Part shown: piece after piece, positions 1 to 11,779 of the stretch
Numbering within the stretch: position 1 is the first letter of the stretch
How the letters are laid out: every line of letters begins with the position of its first letter
Assembly: GCA_018343915.1 (NCBI GenBank)
Contig: JABRWF010000006.1
Coordinates: 1,426,001-1,490,000 of the forward strand
Length of the DNA: 64,000 nt
Direction of reading: 5' to 3'
From: Agroathelia rolfsii
Lineage: Eukaryota; Basidiomycota; Agaricomycetes; Amylocorticiales; Amylocorticiaceae
Notes under the pieces: model-generated
The model's database searches: none
The model's input: only the letters and a program-made list of their open reading frames with translations
What the model was told of the DNA's origin: nothing
Program-made: the position numbers and the translations under genes

Positions 1-426
1 CTTTTATATTGTGGGAGCAATTGAGATAAAAGCTACGAAGGCTTAAGAGCCTAAGTTAGCGTCAATAGAACACTCAAAAGTCAATGTAACAGGTAAATTT
101 GTGAATTGTGCGCCCATCTGGTCTGGCCAGTAAGCCTGTAGCTTGGCCACGAAGCGTTGTACAAATGATGAGTGTTCTTGCAATTAGCAGCTGCATGTAT
201 ACCGTACTGGTACATATAATGGACGAGCCTTCGGCCCAAGTTTGGCAAGTCAAAGAGTAACCAAACCTGAATGAGACGGGTGAATAGAAGTATTGAAACA
301 TGGATATAATGAGTAGTGCAGACAGCCTGTCGAATCAAAGAGGAAAGAAGGATCCCGAGAGAATAAAGAAAAAAAGTTCTGGATGGAGCACGACATATGA
401 GCACACAGGGAATGGAACTTGCGCCA
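1..426. other. non-coding flank, nothing recognised
   Basis: This left edge lies downstream of the minus-strand Elongin-A stop codon. It probably holds the 3' untranslated region of that gene and sequence of a gene outside the window. The short open frames here are low in recognisable content, have no conserved motif and overlap each other on the same strand, so none is called. Confidence 0.5.
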
Positions 427-1835
427 TCAACGAGAGGCAGATAATTGGGAGTATGCCCGGCTCTTGGGCATAAACAGACTGTTGGTCGGTTTCTTCTTGG
501 CTACAGGGCGAGGAGCAATTTCTGGTGCCGGTGGTGACAGTGTCGACGAGGTGACTTCTTCTGATTTAGATTGCGAGTCTGGAGACTCTGTAGGTAAAAT
601 AGCTCCGGCATTTGCAGATGCAGATGAAGAGTTCACTGGCTTGCGTATATTTGTGGATGAGGAGGAAGGAAACGATGATGGCTGCACTGCGTAAGGTGTT
701 ACTGTTGTAAGATAAGTGAATGAAGGGCGTTGGACAGTCACCGTCCGCACGGTGACGCGGCTAGTTGAGCCAGAATTCGTGCTTCCAGAAGATGTAGGAG
801 ACGTGGATAACAGTGAAGATGTGCTCGAAGAAGCGATATTCATCTGCGGACGATATTGCCGTGCCAAAGGCGGCGTCTTACTGTTGTACACAGTCTTCTG
901 AATTCGACCTGCCTCAGCCTTCGCCTTCTGGAACAGAGTCTTGGCTGGTTGTCCACCCCCTATGAACCACAAGAAGAAGAAGAAGAAAAAGCTCAGCTGG
1001 GTGACAAAGACATGTAGTACTGTATGTGATCGACGCACATTTGAAGCGTTTTGCTGGCCGCTCTCTGACCCGATAGGGGAGCATCTTAATCTCGTTTTCT
1101 TTCTTCTTTGCGTCAGCCTCTTGACGAGAGCCTCTCATCTTATTGATTAATTGTTCCAGCCTTCTGGAGGACTCGCCTTCCAGGGACTGTGAAGAAACTA
1201 AGGAAAAATAAGATTTAATACAAATCATAGATAGATCTTACAATGTATTCGTCTCGCCAGGACGAAGGATGCTGCCTGTATCCAAGTCGATATTCTTCAG
1301 CTATCTTGGGCCATTTCGCAAGAGCTTTCTCCTGCCAAATATCTAAGATGTATGAAAAGAACGGGGGAGAGGGGTACATGTGTGAGATATACACCAATGA
1401 TAAACCTAATACGAGAATACAAACCTTGTGTTTCAGCTTGTAACCACTACAGAACATTATAGCATGAGACGTATTGTCGAGTGGATGTTTAGACAATATG
1501 ACTCACTGGTGATGCTTGCTCTATACGATCAAGGTTTTCCGCTGAACATGCTGTGAGGATTGGTTTGATAAGCTCATAGGCCATTGTAGGCCCTTCTCCC
1601 TCTCCAAGACCATAGATATCTGTCAGGAATACCACTTTGAGTATCGGAGTGCCATATGACTCAAGTTCATGACGCACTATCTGCATTATTAGATACCACT
1701 AGATGCGTCCCATTGAAACTTGAGTCAGTATTGAACACGGCCCGTAACAACTGAATGCCACAGACCCTTCTGGCACAAGGAGACAAGAGTAGGCAGCCTT
1801 TTGGCCGATGTTGATGGTTCGGGGTCTACCGACAT
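427..1835 (-). CDS. ELA1: Elongin-A (RNA polymerase II elongation factor SIII subunit A)
   Basis: Elongin-A works with elongin C in RNA polymerase II elongation and, in yeast, in a cullin-RING ubiquitin ligase acting on stalled polymerase. The start at 1835 gives a short leader then LPTLVSLCQK, typical of the fungal N-terminus. The next exons read MAYELIKPILTAC, then the F-box-like core AENLDRIEQASPHL and DTSHAIMFCSGYKLKH, then SWRDEYI, which match the elongin A domain. A basic helical stretch (SRRLEQLINKMRGSRQEADA) and GQPAKTLFQKAKAEAGRIQK follow, as in the family. The last exon is a Ser/Thr/Pro-rich tail ending in QLSASR. At least four short introns are needed (for example around 1030-1150, 1200-1250, 1340-1430). 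The junction after LCQK is the least certain and I could not settle its exact splice sites. Family assignment rests on the order of these blocks. Confidence 0.8.
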
Positions 1836-2363
1836 GACAGAAACAGTAGTAGATGGACTTATGGAATTACCAAACAAGGTAATCGTTTACTGTATACGAG
1901 CTTGCGGTCGGAAACCTGAGACTCGGATGAGTGTCGCTCCAATGCCAGTGCTAGTAGCTGCCCTCTTATACTTAATCGGAAGTAAATTCAAGGACACGTG
2001 GGTTTCGATTATTTTGATTGCTGTAGGAAATTGCCGTGGCAAAATACACAACTGTATAAATCTACTGATACATATGATCTCTGACAACTATGCCCTCTAC
2101 AATACCAATGGGACAAACACGGGGCTATGTATGTGCATAAACATAGCCAAAATCTTGTGAGGTGGCTTCCAAACACAAATGTTGAAGAATGCACTGAGTC
2201 CTCCTTCGATTGGTTGGCATAACACTGTCTCAAACCATGGGCCAGACAGTCAGAGTAGAGATGCGTACTGCAGGCGAAATAAAACAACCCCCTTTGTACT
2301 GTACTAATTAGAGCAATGAGCTACTTCAATCATTAAAGGGCGTAAAGACTGATCCCACTGACA
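1836..2363. other. intergenic spacer between two minus-strand genes
   Basis: About 530 bp between the Elongin-A start and the cwf18 stop, so it should hold the Elongin-A promoter and the cwf18 3' region. Open frames on both strands overlap here but show no family motif and are not called. Confidence 0.5.
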
Positions 2364-2979
2364 TCAATCTTCATCTTCGTCAGAGGACACAGTTTCGGTT
2401 GTTCCCTGAGCCCTCATTGCACCAACAAGTTCGTCAGTCTGGCCTTTCTGAGCAGCCAAACGTTGTCCTGCTATAATGTTAATAGTTGATTGAATGACGG
2501 TTTCTCCAATACGTACGAATTAGTGTATGAATGGCTTCCTGAGTCTTACGCTCAAGCTTCGCCAGCTTTTTGTCCATGTCGCGCCTAAGATCCCAATTGG
2601 GTCTTTTGGGTGCAATATTAAAGACATCCTACGATTATGGATTAAGGATGAAGCAAGAATATATTGGCTGTCTCATACTCACTAGCTCCTGGGCACGCCT
2701 TTGTTCATCTTCTAGGATGATCTTCTCGGCAAGACCTTCGACATCTTTTTCAACCGTATCTTGCAGTTTTTCATCATCATTCGTGTGCTTCTTGATTGTA
2801 CGTGTCTCGGGATTGTAATTTCGGTTAATGATGACGGAGTCACTAGCAGTAGAGTCAAGAGGCGTATTCTGGTCCAGCACCAGCATAATTGCCCACCCTG
2901 TATCGAGCCCAGCTTTTCTCCTGCGTAATGCTTCCAGACGGGCCTTGCGGACTTCAGACGCCTCGGCGAGAGTTGACAT
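2364..2979 (-). CDS. cwf18: cwf18/CCDC12-family pre-mRNA splicing factor
   Basis: Small coiled-coil protein of the spliceosome (the fission yeast Cwf18 / human CCDC12 family, a component associated with the NineTeen/activated spliceosome). Reading from 2979: MSTLAEASEVRKARLEALRR, then INRNYNPETRTIKKHT, which matches the family's central RNY-P-x(n)-K block. After an intron near 2630-2685 comes FNIAPKRPNWDLRRDMDKKL and AKLERKTQEAIHTLI, the most diagnostic part (APKRPNWDL), and after another intron a short acidic tail SSDEDED at the stop. Two to three introns and a length of roughly 170 residues fit the family. It is divergent from GUF1, with about 290 bp between start codons, so the two may share a promoter. 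Confidence 0.88.
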
Positions 2980-3269
2980 GATGAAAGCTGATTTCTGGGA
3001 AGCAACCCGAGGTCACTCAGATGGTGTTCCAATGAGAAGTTGGTAATAGACATTAGCTAGTTTTGCTTCCGGGGCTGTGTCCAAATTGTAGACTTTTCGA
3101 GTTGCTCATTTCAAGAACAGTCATAGTCCTGAGGCATTCGAGTCCGAGTCTACGCTTGCCTTTTGCCTGGTTGCATCCATAACCGACCGCCAAAAACATT
3201 CTTTTTATCATAATCTGTGGCTATAGGACTGTGAACTGGCCATAGTGACGCCCGCTCTGGAAAGAGGGA

Positions 3270-6199
3270 ATGTGGATTTCTGCCAGTGCTTCATGGCGAC
3301 ATAAATGCCTATACGTATTTCAGGGCTATGTCTCCCCGAGGGCGTTCAGCACCTCTATACGCCAGTGTGCTGCAGCTTCCGTGAAGCCAATAGACATAGA
3401 AGATCTCAAATGCCCCTCAATTAGGTTTGTAGCTTGTGGCTGTTTTATATGCTAGACTAGACAGACTAACTACTCGACAGGAACTTTTCCATTATAGCGC
3501 ATATTGGTGTGTAGGAATTTTGACCTTGCCATTGGGTACGCATACTAATATGGAATAGATCATGGAAAGTCTACTCTGGCCGATCGGTGTGTCCTATATC
3601 TCTTATGAGAGCAATTAGATTTCTGATGAAGTAAATTCTTTCAGTTTACTGGAGGTATATGAATAGAAGCCTTGCGCAGATGCCTTACCTGAGCTCACGT
3701 GATATCACAGTTAACAGGAACAATAAAGCCCAAGGAGGTTGGCCGTAATCTTCAGGTCCTCGACAAGCTCAAGGTTGAGCGTGAGAGGGGCATCACTGGT
3801 AACCATGCCTCATTACTGCATCATATTTATGCTCAACTATGCCGTTTGACTTGCAGTAAAGGCGCAAACGGCAAGGTGACTCTCTCATTAGAAATTCAGT
3901 GTTTTACATGCTGCTGATGGTCGTAGTATGTTCCACTCAGCTGGGGATACACGGTATCTCTTGAACCTCATTGATACCCCCGGACACGTCGATTTCGCTT
4001 GGGAAGTTTCCCGCTCCCTTGCTGCTTGTCAAGGTGCTCTGCTTTTGGTTGATGCTTCTCAAGGCGTACAAGCGCAATCTATCTCCGTCTTTCACGTCGC
4101 AAAAGAGCGGGGTCTCAAGATCATACCCGTGTTGAACAAGGTATCTTCTCAATTCAAGACTCAGGACGCAGCCACTTTACCGAAATACGATACAGATAGA
4201 CCTTCCTGCAGCTCAACCAGAGCGCATTGCTGCTCAAATGGAAGCTACTTTCGGCATTGACCCCAAAGATATATTATCCATTTCCGCGAAGACCGGAAAG
4301 GGTGTCGAACAGGTTTTACAGGCTATCATCGATCGCATACCGCCACCTCCAGCGAGTGAAAAGGGCCCGCTCAAAGCGTTTTTGTTTGATTCATTGTATG
4401 TGCAATCTTGCAATGCGCGTTCTCAGATAACTTATTATTCGTAGTTATGATCGCTATCGTGGTGTCATTTCTCTCTTGGCGGTCAAGGAAGGCGTAATCC
4501 AGAAAGGTATATCTTCCTTGAATTGTCTTATTTAGCTGTATATGAAACAGAACTTTGAAGGCACAAGAATAATGTCGTGTCATACTGGCAAGAAATACGA
4601 AGTCACAGAACTCGGTATCATGAACCCGGAGGAAGTCCCTGTCAGTAGCTTGAACCCTGGTCAAGTAGGGTACATAGCATGCAATATGAAGGAATCTTCC
4701 GAAGGTATTACTGTTCTTCTCTGGCATAGATCCTTTTCTTGACTTAATAACATTTCTAGCGCACATTGGTGATACCCTACATCGCGTGGGAGAGCCAGTA
4801 AAACCTATGCCGGGCTTCAAACCAGCCCAAGCTATGGTCTATGCTGGTGTCTTCCCTGTGGACAATAATGATTTCTTGAAACTGGAAGAATCCATCAAAA
4901 GGGTATTTACTCCTGTTTTTCTCATGTTAAAAGGTAAACCTAATAGTCGTTTCTCGTAGCTCACATTGACCGATCGAAGCGTAACTGTGCAAAGGGAGTC
5001 GTCAACCGCCCTTGGACAGGGTTGTCGTCTTGGCTTCTTAGGAACCTTGCATCTGGACGTATTTAGGCAGCGACTTGAGGATGAGTACGATGCCAGCGTT
5101 ATCATCACAGCTCCAACAGTTCCCTATGAAGGTAACAACGATCAAGAGGGCCTTCTGTCTTGTGAGCTCATATGTTTCTGTTAGTCGTCTACAGGAACAA
5201 TAAGATCGTCCGCGTCAGCAATCCTGTCGAATTTCCCGATGTCACGGATTCTTCCAACAAAGTGGTAGAGGTTCGCGAGCCGGTTGTCAACGCCTCCATC
5301 ATTGTCCCAGAAGGTGCTGTCTCTCCTATTCATCCACTCATCTCATGCCCGTTTAACAAATTTCACTTATTTAGACTACCTTGGTGACATGATGGACCTT
5401 TGCTATAGCCGCAGGGCGGAAAATTTGGATTACCGATACTTGGATCAAGGCTCTGGGACTTCCTCGCGAATCATATTGACTTGCACTTTGCCTCTGAGTG
5501 AAATTGTTACCGACTTTTTCGATAAGCTTAAGAGTCGAAGCTCTGGATTCGCTAGTTTCGAGTGAGTTCCTCAGTCGTGATTCTATTGCCACATGCTCAG
5601 CCCTTGACCATGGCATTTGCTTAACAGTTACGAGGATGCGGGCTATCTGAAGAGTGATCTCGCCAAGGTTCGTCGATCATAGTTGACAGCTCTACTCCTG
5701 ATTAGCCTGACTGCGTTTTGATACATAGATGACCTTCCTATTGAACGGAAAGCCAGTCGATGCACTGGCTCTTATTGTTCACCGCTCAGCTCAAGATGCC
5801 GTTGGCAGAAAATGGGTTAAGAAGCTCCGTATGTTCATTCCTGTTCTTTGAATTCCACTTTTTTTTTTTTTAATACTAAGCATCCCCCTGCAGACAAAGT
5901 CATCCCCCGCCAACTTTTCGAAGTACCCATTCAAGCGGCAATTGGTCGCAAGATCATCGCCCGTGAGACTTTGTCAGCACTCAGAGCAGATGTTACCGCC
6001 GGTTTATATGGAGGCACGAATTCCGTTGGTTATGATATTTGAAAACAAACACTGACTGGCTGTTCTAACAGGACATTACGAACGCAAGATGAAACACCTG
6101 CAAAATCAAAAGGAAAGCAAGCGGAATATGAAGCGTGTGGGCAAAGTGGATCTACCGCAAGAGGCCTTCTTCGATATCCTCAGCAACAAGGGCAACTAG
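3270..6199 (+). CDS. GUF1: mitochondrial translation factor GUF1 (EF4/LepA family GTPase)
   Basis: Translational GTPase of the LepA/EF4 family, expected in the mitochondrial matrix, acting on mitochondrial ribosomes. The start at 3270 gives a basic, Ser/Ala-rich leader ([16 protein letters not shown]) that looks like a targeting presequence. The GTPase domain follows: [18 protein letters not shown] (G1), switch region ERERGITVKAQT, DTPGH (G3) and NKIDLP (G4), then [12 protein letters not shown]. Later exons encode the EF-Tu-like domain 2, the EF-G-like domains ([25 protein letters not shown]) and the EF4 C-terminal domain, ending [15 protein letters not shown]...NKGN. At least ten short introns interrupt it. 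The P-loop is assembled from exons of 26, 28 and 10 nt (3481-3506, 3559-3586, 3645-3654), each with GT/AG borders that restore the conserved reading frame. No catalytic block appears lost. Confidence 0.93.
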
Positions 6200-6637
6200 C
6201 CATTTTTGCGCATAGAAGCTGATATATATACAAATATGTTATTGCTCTTAGCATCTTACTATCTATATAATATAATTTCTTCTATCCTCTTGTCTCACTT
6301 GAATGTCTAAATGTCTTAATCATTTCAGGAACTCTAGTATGCACATGAGAAAAACAGATTGGGACAGAGACGATATGTCATACTGGTACAAGCACACTTA
6401 GGCCTTTGAAATTGTGCTACAATCAGAGAGTACAAAGTAAAAAGTAACGAAGCCAGTAAAAGAATGATTGACTGACAGACATCACATGCGAGGAAGAATC
6501 AAATGAAGTCAAGACAAGAACAAACCATGCCGGTAGGCATGATAATGCAGGTATAATGCTATGTAAGAACAAAATGTCTAATCAACAAAGTAGCTGATGT
6601 GAGAAATGAAGGAAAATATATCCAGGTCCATGGTCAA
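6200..6637. other. convergent 3' region, nothing recognised
   Basis: About 440 bp of AT-rich sequence between the stop codons of two converging genes (GUF1 on plus, eIF2B beta on minus). It should carry both 3' untranslated regions. No RNA gene or repeat was seen. Confidence 0.55.
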
Positions 6638-8125
6638 TCAGAGTGTATGATCCTCATCGTCATACGTCTCTTTAACAAGTCTGACATTGCTTTAATGAGT
6701 ATACGGTATACTTCGATTTCTTTAAATGAAAAAGGCTCGTACCTGTACATTGATGATGGTGGATGGTCACCGCTACATGATTCTGTCAGCCTATCTTCTC
6801 GAAACAATGTAGGCAATGATACGCACTCATTCGTGATGAATGCATCGATCTGCTCAGGCCCAACATAATCATAGTAAGGATTAACAACATCCACTTTATC
6901 AACCAGATCTCCTTCCTCAAATCCAAGCACGTGGCTAGGGTCGGCAAAGTCCAAAACACTGTATTCATGATGTAGATTCCACAACGGCGTGAGCTTAAAT
7001 TGCCCGGCACAGACAACCACGGGCTTGTAGTGTGCCCGAGCAGCGGTCGCGACTAACAGTGACCCGGATATGGCGAACATGCCCCCATTGGCGAGGACAG
7101 CATGCGCGCCGAGGATGACTTTGTTTACACGTGACATAAGGGCATATATGGAAGAATCGGGGACGAGGAAGGTAGAGATACCGGTGGATGATAGTGCGCG
7201 TGCCATATCGTGGCCATCATATCTGGTTATGGCTATGAGTATGGGTGTAGCAAGTGACATAAAATGACAATTGAACATACGAAGGGCCAGTTTCGGCAAC
7301 GATTACTGTGTAATTACGATAATGGGCTGCTGATTTGAGGAAACTTTTGACTGTTGATGAATGTCCGATCGTAAGTATAATTTCACTATAGGGACATGAT
7401 CAGCCCAAGAGCGACATCATAGGCTAGAGGAGAAGAAACCAACTCGGAGTGTATGTGATCTTTGGCATTTTTCGAAACATTATCGTACACCGTTTCCAGC
7501 TCGTCCAGAATATCTTGAATTGCCTCCATCACTACAGGCTTGAGTGCACGCGCGAATGAGTCAGGGTCGTCGGGATCATCCTCTTTTAGGGTTAATCTCT
7601 GCTCTGCTTTGACAGCCGTGGTGTGTCTTCGAGGTTGACCTTGAAGAACGAATTTGGCGATTGTAAACGACCCTTTTGATGATGTGGCAGTTTCAGATCC
7701 TTTGATGGCAGAATTGTACTCTTCGCGAACATGATGCAATATTTTTCGAACTGTGTTTCCAACGGTGTGCTCTGAGGTGTACGATGTTAATCTAGTGAAG
7801 GTATACTGAAATACGATAGACTAGTGGACCTTTGGGTTGGGCATCAACCAGTTTTCGACCAACGGTGCGGATTATTTCAACCAGTTGATCTAGATTTGAG
7901 AAACGCGCCTTGGATACGACTTGACGCAGGACGCGGACGGTCTCGAGGGCTGTTTCTCTTGAACCAACAACTTGTCTGACAATACAAAGTGCGAAGACAT
8001 GAGATTGTGAAGCAAGAACCCCTCAAGTCATGCCATCAGGCCGCAGACCTTCTGCGCAGCTTTGCGACCAGATTCTCCACCGCAGGAAAGCTGGGAATAT
8101 TTTGTGATTCGGTCGCCTTTGGCAT
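6638..8125 (-). CDS. GCD7: translation initiation factor eIF2B subunit beta
   Basis: Regulatory subunit of the eIF2B guanine-nucleotide exchange complex, which recharges eIF2 and senses its phosphorylation. The start at 8125 reads MPKATESQNIPSFPAVENLV; after a 5' intron comes RRQVVGSRETALETVRVLRQ and DQLVEIIRTVGRKLVDAQ, typical of the helical N-terminal domain. The Rossmann-like C-terminal half is the 6.7-7.3 kb exon: STFLVPDSSIYALMSRVNKV, ILGAHAVLANGGMFAISGS, then VVCAGQFKLTP and IDAFITNECVSLPTLF. The last intron (about 6680-6740) joins SSMYR to LVKETYDDEDHTL at the stop, the conserved subunit-beta tail. An upstream in-frame ATG at 8344 exists but would add residues unlike the family. Confidence 0.9.
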
Positions 8126-8556
8126 GATGAAAGTGTAATAGTAGTAATGCCCTTCTGTCACGGTATTGAGTATAGTAGCAAGGACAGTGTGATCAAAGTG
8201 CGTTTCCGATGAAAGATGGATTGATTTCCAGAATCGATATAAGCCAGAAGGACAGCTCAGTGGCAGGAAATCACTTATAGGAGAATGTGCAAAATGGCTA
8301 TGAGCGCACTGATTGTGATCATTTTGGCCTAGGATTCGAGTCATAATTTATATGTAGATCCGACTCCCGATCTGTGCTCATCTACCAAAAATGGCATTTC
8401 GCTCTTCACCTTACATAATCATGCACATGGAATTGCACCACACTGGGATGCCATTGAAAGGGAAGAACAAGCGAAAGATTGAGAGGTGTCAGTATAATAA
8501 TATTACAGAGCATATGTCATACATCAAAAGTTGCAGAAACTTAGTTGAGAAATAAA
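8126..8556. other. intergenic spacer
   Basis: About 430 bp between two genes of the minus strand, so it probably contains the eIF2B beta promoter and the 3' region of the DUF1776 gene. An open frame continues upstream of the eIF2B start but lacks family similarity. Confidence 0.5.
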
Positions 8557-10435
8557 TCACTCCCTTTCATGTAAACTAACCCAGCTATCGTCGATGGGGC
8601 TCACGGTAGTAGGTTCACTGCTAACGTGAGATTCCGTCTCTTCCCCTCTCCATTCATTAGCAGCTTCAAAAGCGGTACTAGTCACAGTAAATCCTGGGGA
8701 GAATGTTGCTGCAGCTGACCTAGGTTCGTCAGTTTGACGATCTTCGGACTCCGAAAGCTCTGTGGGTGGGTATGCGGCACCTGTACTTGCAGGAGGTAGG
8801 AGAAGCGAATTACGGATACCTATGACTAGATGAGGAACGGCCAACAGAACGTCCACAACTCGTATGGGTAAATGGGATGCTAAAGCATAAGTGCCAGCTA
8901 TTGGAAGAATTAGCTCATGATGTAAGACAAGGAAACCAGTAAAGAATAAATATACCTCCTGCACCAATAGAGAGCCTGTTTCCGCGCAGGAACCGACCGA
9001 GTTTGTCCACAAGTAAGAGCAAGCCTTCAAGTGCCGGAGATCGGCCCTCTGCTCGACGTGGCTCGATGATAGCATCGATCAGAGATGAAACGACCACATT
9101 CAGTTCCGTAGGCTTCCGACCGTGGACTGACAGCGAGGCCATGGATGTAAATGCCTCGCCATAGGCATGTTTTTGTGCAGGAGTCCAGTCTTCAGTAGAA
9201 CTATAGGCATCCGACATTGAGGTACTAGTAGAACCATGATGACGTATTGAGCCAATGTCCACGGTAAGAATCTCAATGTGCCTTAAGGAAGAATGCCAAG
9301 AGGCAGATGTGGCCAACTTCAGCTCTCGTCGGAGGACTTCAATCCCACGCGCTGTAGCAGCTGCACTCATGGCCTGTACAGATGCAAATGGCAGCCCAAT
9401 TCTTGCATCGGTGGCTGGTAGACAGACGATGATCCTCTTCTTTCCCGAGGCCTGGCTACGCCAACCCTGAGCATCTCGTGTCCGCGCCGAGTTTGTACGT
9501 AGGAGTGGGAGAAGCCCTTGCAGAACTTGCAATGGCGCAATGTGCGTCTCCGTTAAATATGGGATATATGAACCTTGGAGAGATACTTGTTCCAGCGGCG
9601 CAGGTGTTAGGATTGATGTCAGTGCAGAGGATGGAAGTGTGACGAGACAAATAACAGATTGAATATACGGGAGCGATGCTGGAGATGCGTATGGATCTCC
9701 AGGTGCGTTAAGGGGGAATCGACGAGACAATGTTGAGGTCAAGGATCGAAGGAAGAAAGTCGCCGAAGCAGGCTAGGTGAACGTTGAGCTACTGGATCCT
9801 CCTGAGCATAATATTATCATGGAACTCACTCTAGATGTGTCGAAGACCAGGGCTTTGACATAGCCATTGCACTTGCTCTCCAGTGTCTCAATTTCGTCCG
9901 GTGCAGCAACGCTGGCAATGACAATGAAGCCTCTCTTCTCTAGGTCCTGGCATAAAGCAAGACCAAGCGGAGTGTCACCACCCAACACGACTAGATGAAC
10001 CATTCAATATAACATGAATAATATAGTATTTGACTCATACTGACCGACGACCTCTCTCCTGTCCTTGGACGCGACAGTGACCCTACCCTTCCTGGTTTTT
10101 ACCAGTCGGGCATTTGCACGATGATATCCAGCTAGAAGCCCGGCGCCCACCAAGCCTACAGCGGCACCTGAGACCAGATAAGGATGCCGGCTGGCCCAAT
10201 CAGCGCTCTCCTCTATCCATGATTTTGGCGGAGGGGGAGGGGGAGGAGGCGCTGGAATAGAGAAGTTGCCTAGTCCAGGGATACTTGGTGGCCCAGGTCC
10301 CACCCAGAGACGACCGGCAGCATCTCGCAAACGATCGACGGCGTCTGCAACGGCGACCATCTCGGGCGTGGATGATATGACGAATTGCTCGAGTGAGTCG
10401 AAATAAGCCTCTACATCTTCCAGAGTGGGGAACAT
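8557..10435 (-). CDS. DUF1776-family (SDR-like) putative membrane protein
   Basis: Fungal protein of unknown function resembling the DUF1776 family, which has a short-chain-dehydrogenase-like fold. From the ATG at 10435 (a GTG just upstream is not used): MFPTLEDVEAYFDSLEQFVI, a proline run, then HPYLVSGAAVGLVGAGLLAG, a likely membrane anchor near residue 85. A short intron (donor at about 10047) joins REVV to VLGGDTPLGLALCQDLEKRG, a Rossmann-type nucleotide-binding start. The long exon 8970-9742 has PYLTETHIAPLQVLQGLLP, KKRIIVCLPATDARIGLPFA and YGEAFTSM, and the C-terminus has a second hydrophobic stretch (8.8-8.9 kb) and an acidic Ser/Thr-rich tail. A canonical SDR YxxxK is not obvious, so enzymatic activity is uncertain. 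The family call is from overall pattern, not an alignment. Confidence 0.72.
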
Positions 10436-11779
10436 GCTGCACACGGAAAAAATAGGCGAAGCAAGTACAAGAGCCTAGTAGAGCGTCAAGAGACTAGTCC
10501 TAGCCTAAGTAGAGAGTGCACCAGAGACAGATGTAAGCAATATAGAAAGACAAGGTGTACGCAATGCGGGCGGCCAGACGCCGGCAAGGCAAGTTCTTAT
10601 CATCGGAATCAAACGACACTAGTGAGTGTTTGTCGCCTATGTGCCACCACGGTCAGCAATGTAGAATTCATGATACATGACGGTTTCGGCCATCAAAAAA
10701 GGGCAGCGTTATACACATCTTTTTATGTAAGGGCCAGGATCCCATTAGATTATTATTACAACAGTGTTTATCATCATACTAACAGACTGTAAAAGTCACG
10801 CAGATGTCCAGATAAGGTACATAAACGCATGTGTGTTTGATGATGAAATTCTATTAAAAATCGTGCAAGACAAGATAGGTTATAAGGTCCAGATATAGTG
10901 CACGAATCGATTATGTAACGTAGAGAGGGTGAAAAAAAAGGGGGGGGGGATTTTCAGGCTCCAGAACTTGAGTGAAATCTTTGAACCAGCCTTGGTGTAT
11001 ATGAGGCAAGCTGCACTTGGAATCTAAATCGATTTTGTCATTTGTGGCCTCCTCATAAACCTGTATCGTTGTCAATCATCAGCAGTAGAGGGAAAATAAA
11101 CCGAGATGCTACTTGACAGAGTTTATCGACATTTGGCCGATATATAGCAAATCATTTTACACCTTCATTCTTCTGATATAGAAATAGGACCAAATAGGAT
11201 CAGTAGATAGAAAAAGAGAGCATTCAATTATCACTAGACCATGCATGTAAATTTACAACTACCATAGATCATCAGCCTCAGTAGGAGAAGCGGGATTCCT
11301 ATGACAATAAGATATATCAACATATTTTAAGCTTTTTTAAGGCTTGCTATTGCGTGCTGTCGATTGGATTTTTTTTTCCAAAAATGAGATAACTTGCTGG
11401 TATTTATGACAATTGAGGCCTATTGATGTATAGATCCCAGAGACAAGGGCTAAGATCTTTCAAAGATGAATGAGGTTAGTTTCGATCGCGGGGTTAATGA
11501 GTGCTAGTAGGAATATCCCGTAACACGACTTTAAATAGCTGGTGGAAAGAGGGAGGGGGGGTGTTCGGTGAGAAGAGGGACGATCAACACTTTTCATTTG
11601 TTCCAGTCTTATGTCTTACTTGGAATAAGGAATAAACGGGCCAATGAGATACAACACGGTGAAACGAAATTGAATTCCGACGAAGAGACACTGGTGCTGC
11701 GGTGCATCAGTACGTATGTAGTATTGTCATCATTACAAGACCGGCCGAAAACCTGGCCATGATTCAACGATGCTTCTAA
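10436..11779. other. gene-poor spacer upstream of the DUF1776 gene
   Basis: About 1.3 kb without a supportable gene. It spans the promoter of the DUF1776 gene and the 3' side of the tryptophan synthase gene. It contains A/G homopolymer patches (A8G10 region near 10932-10950) and AT-rich sequence. The one plus-strand frame at 11568-11762 has no recognisable content. No tRNA or transposon end was seen. Confidence 0.5.
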
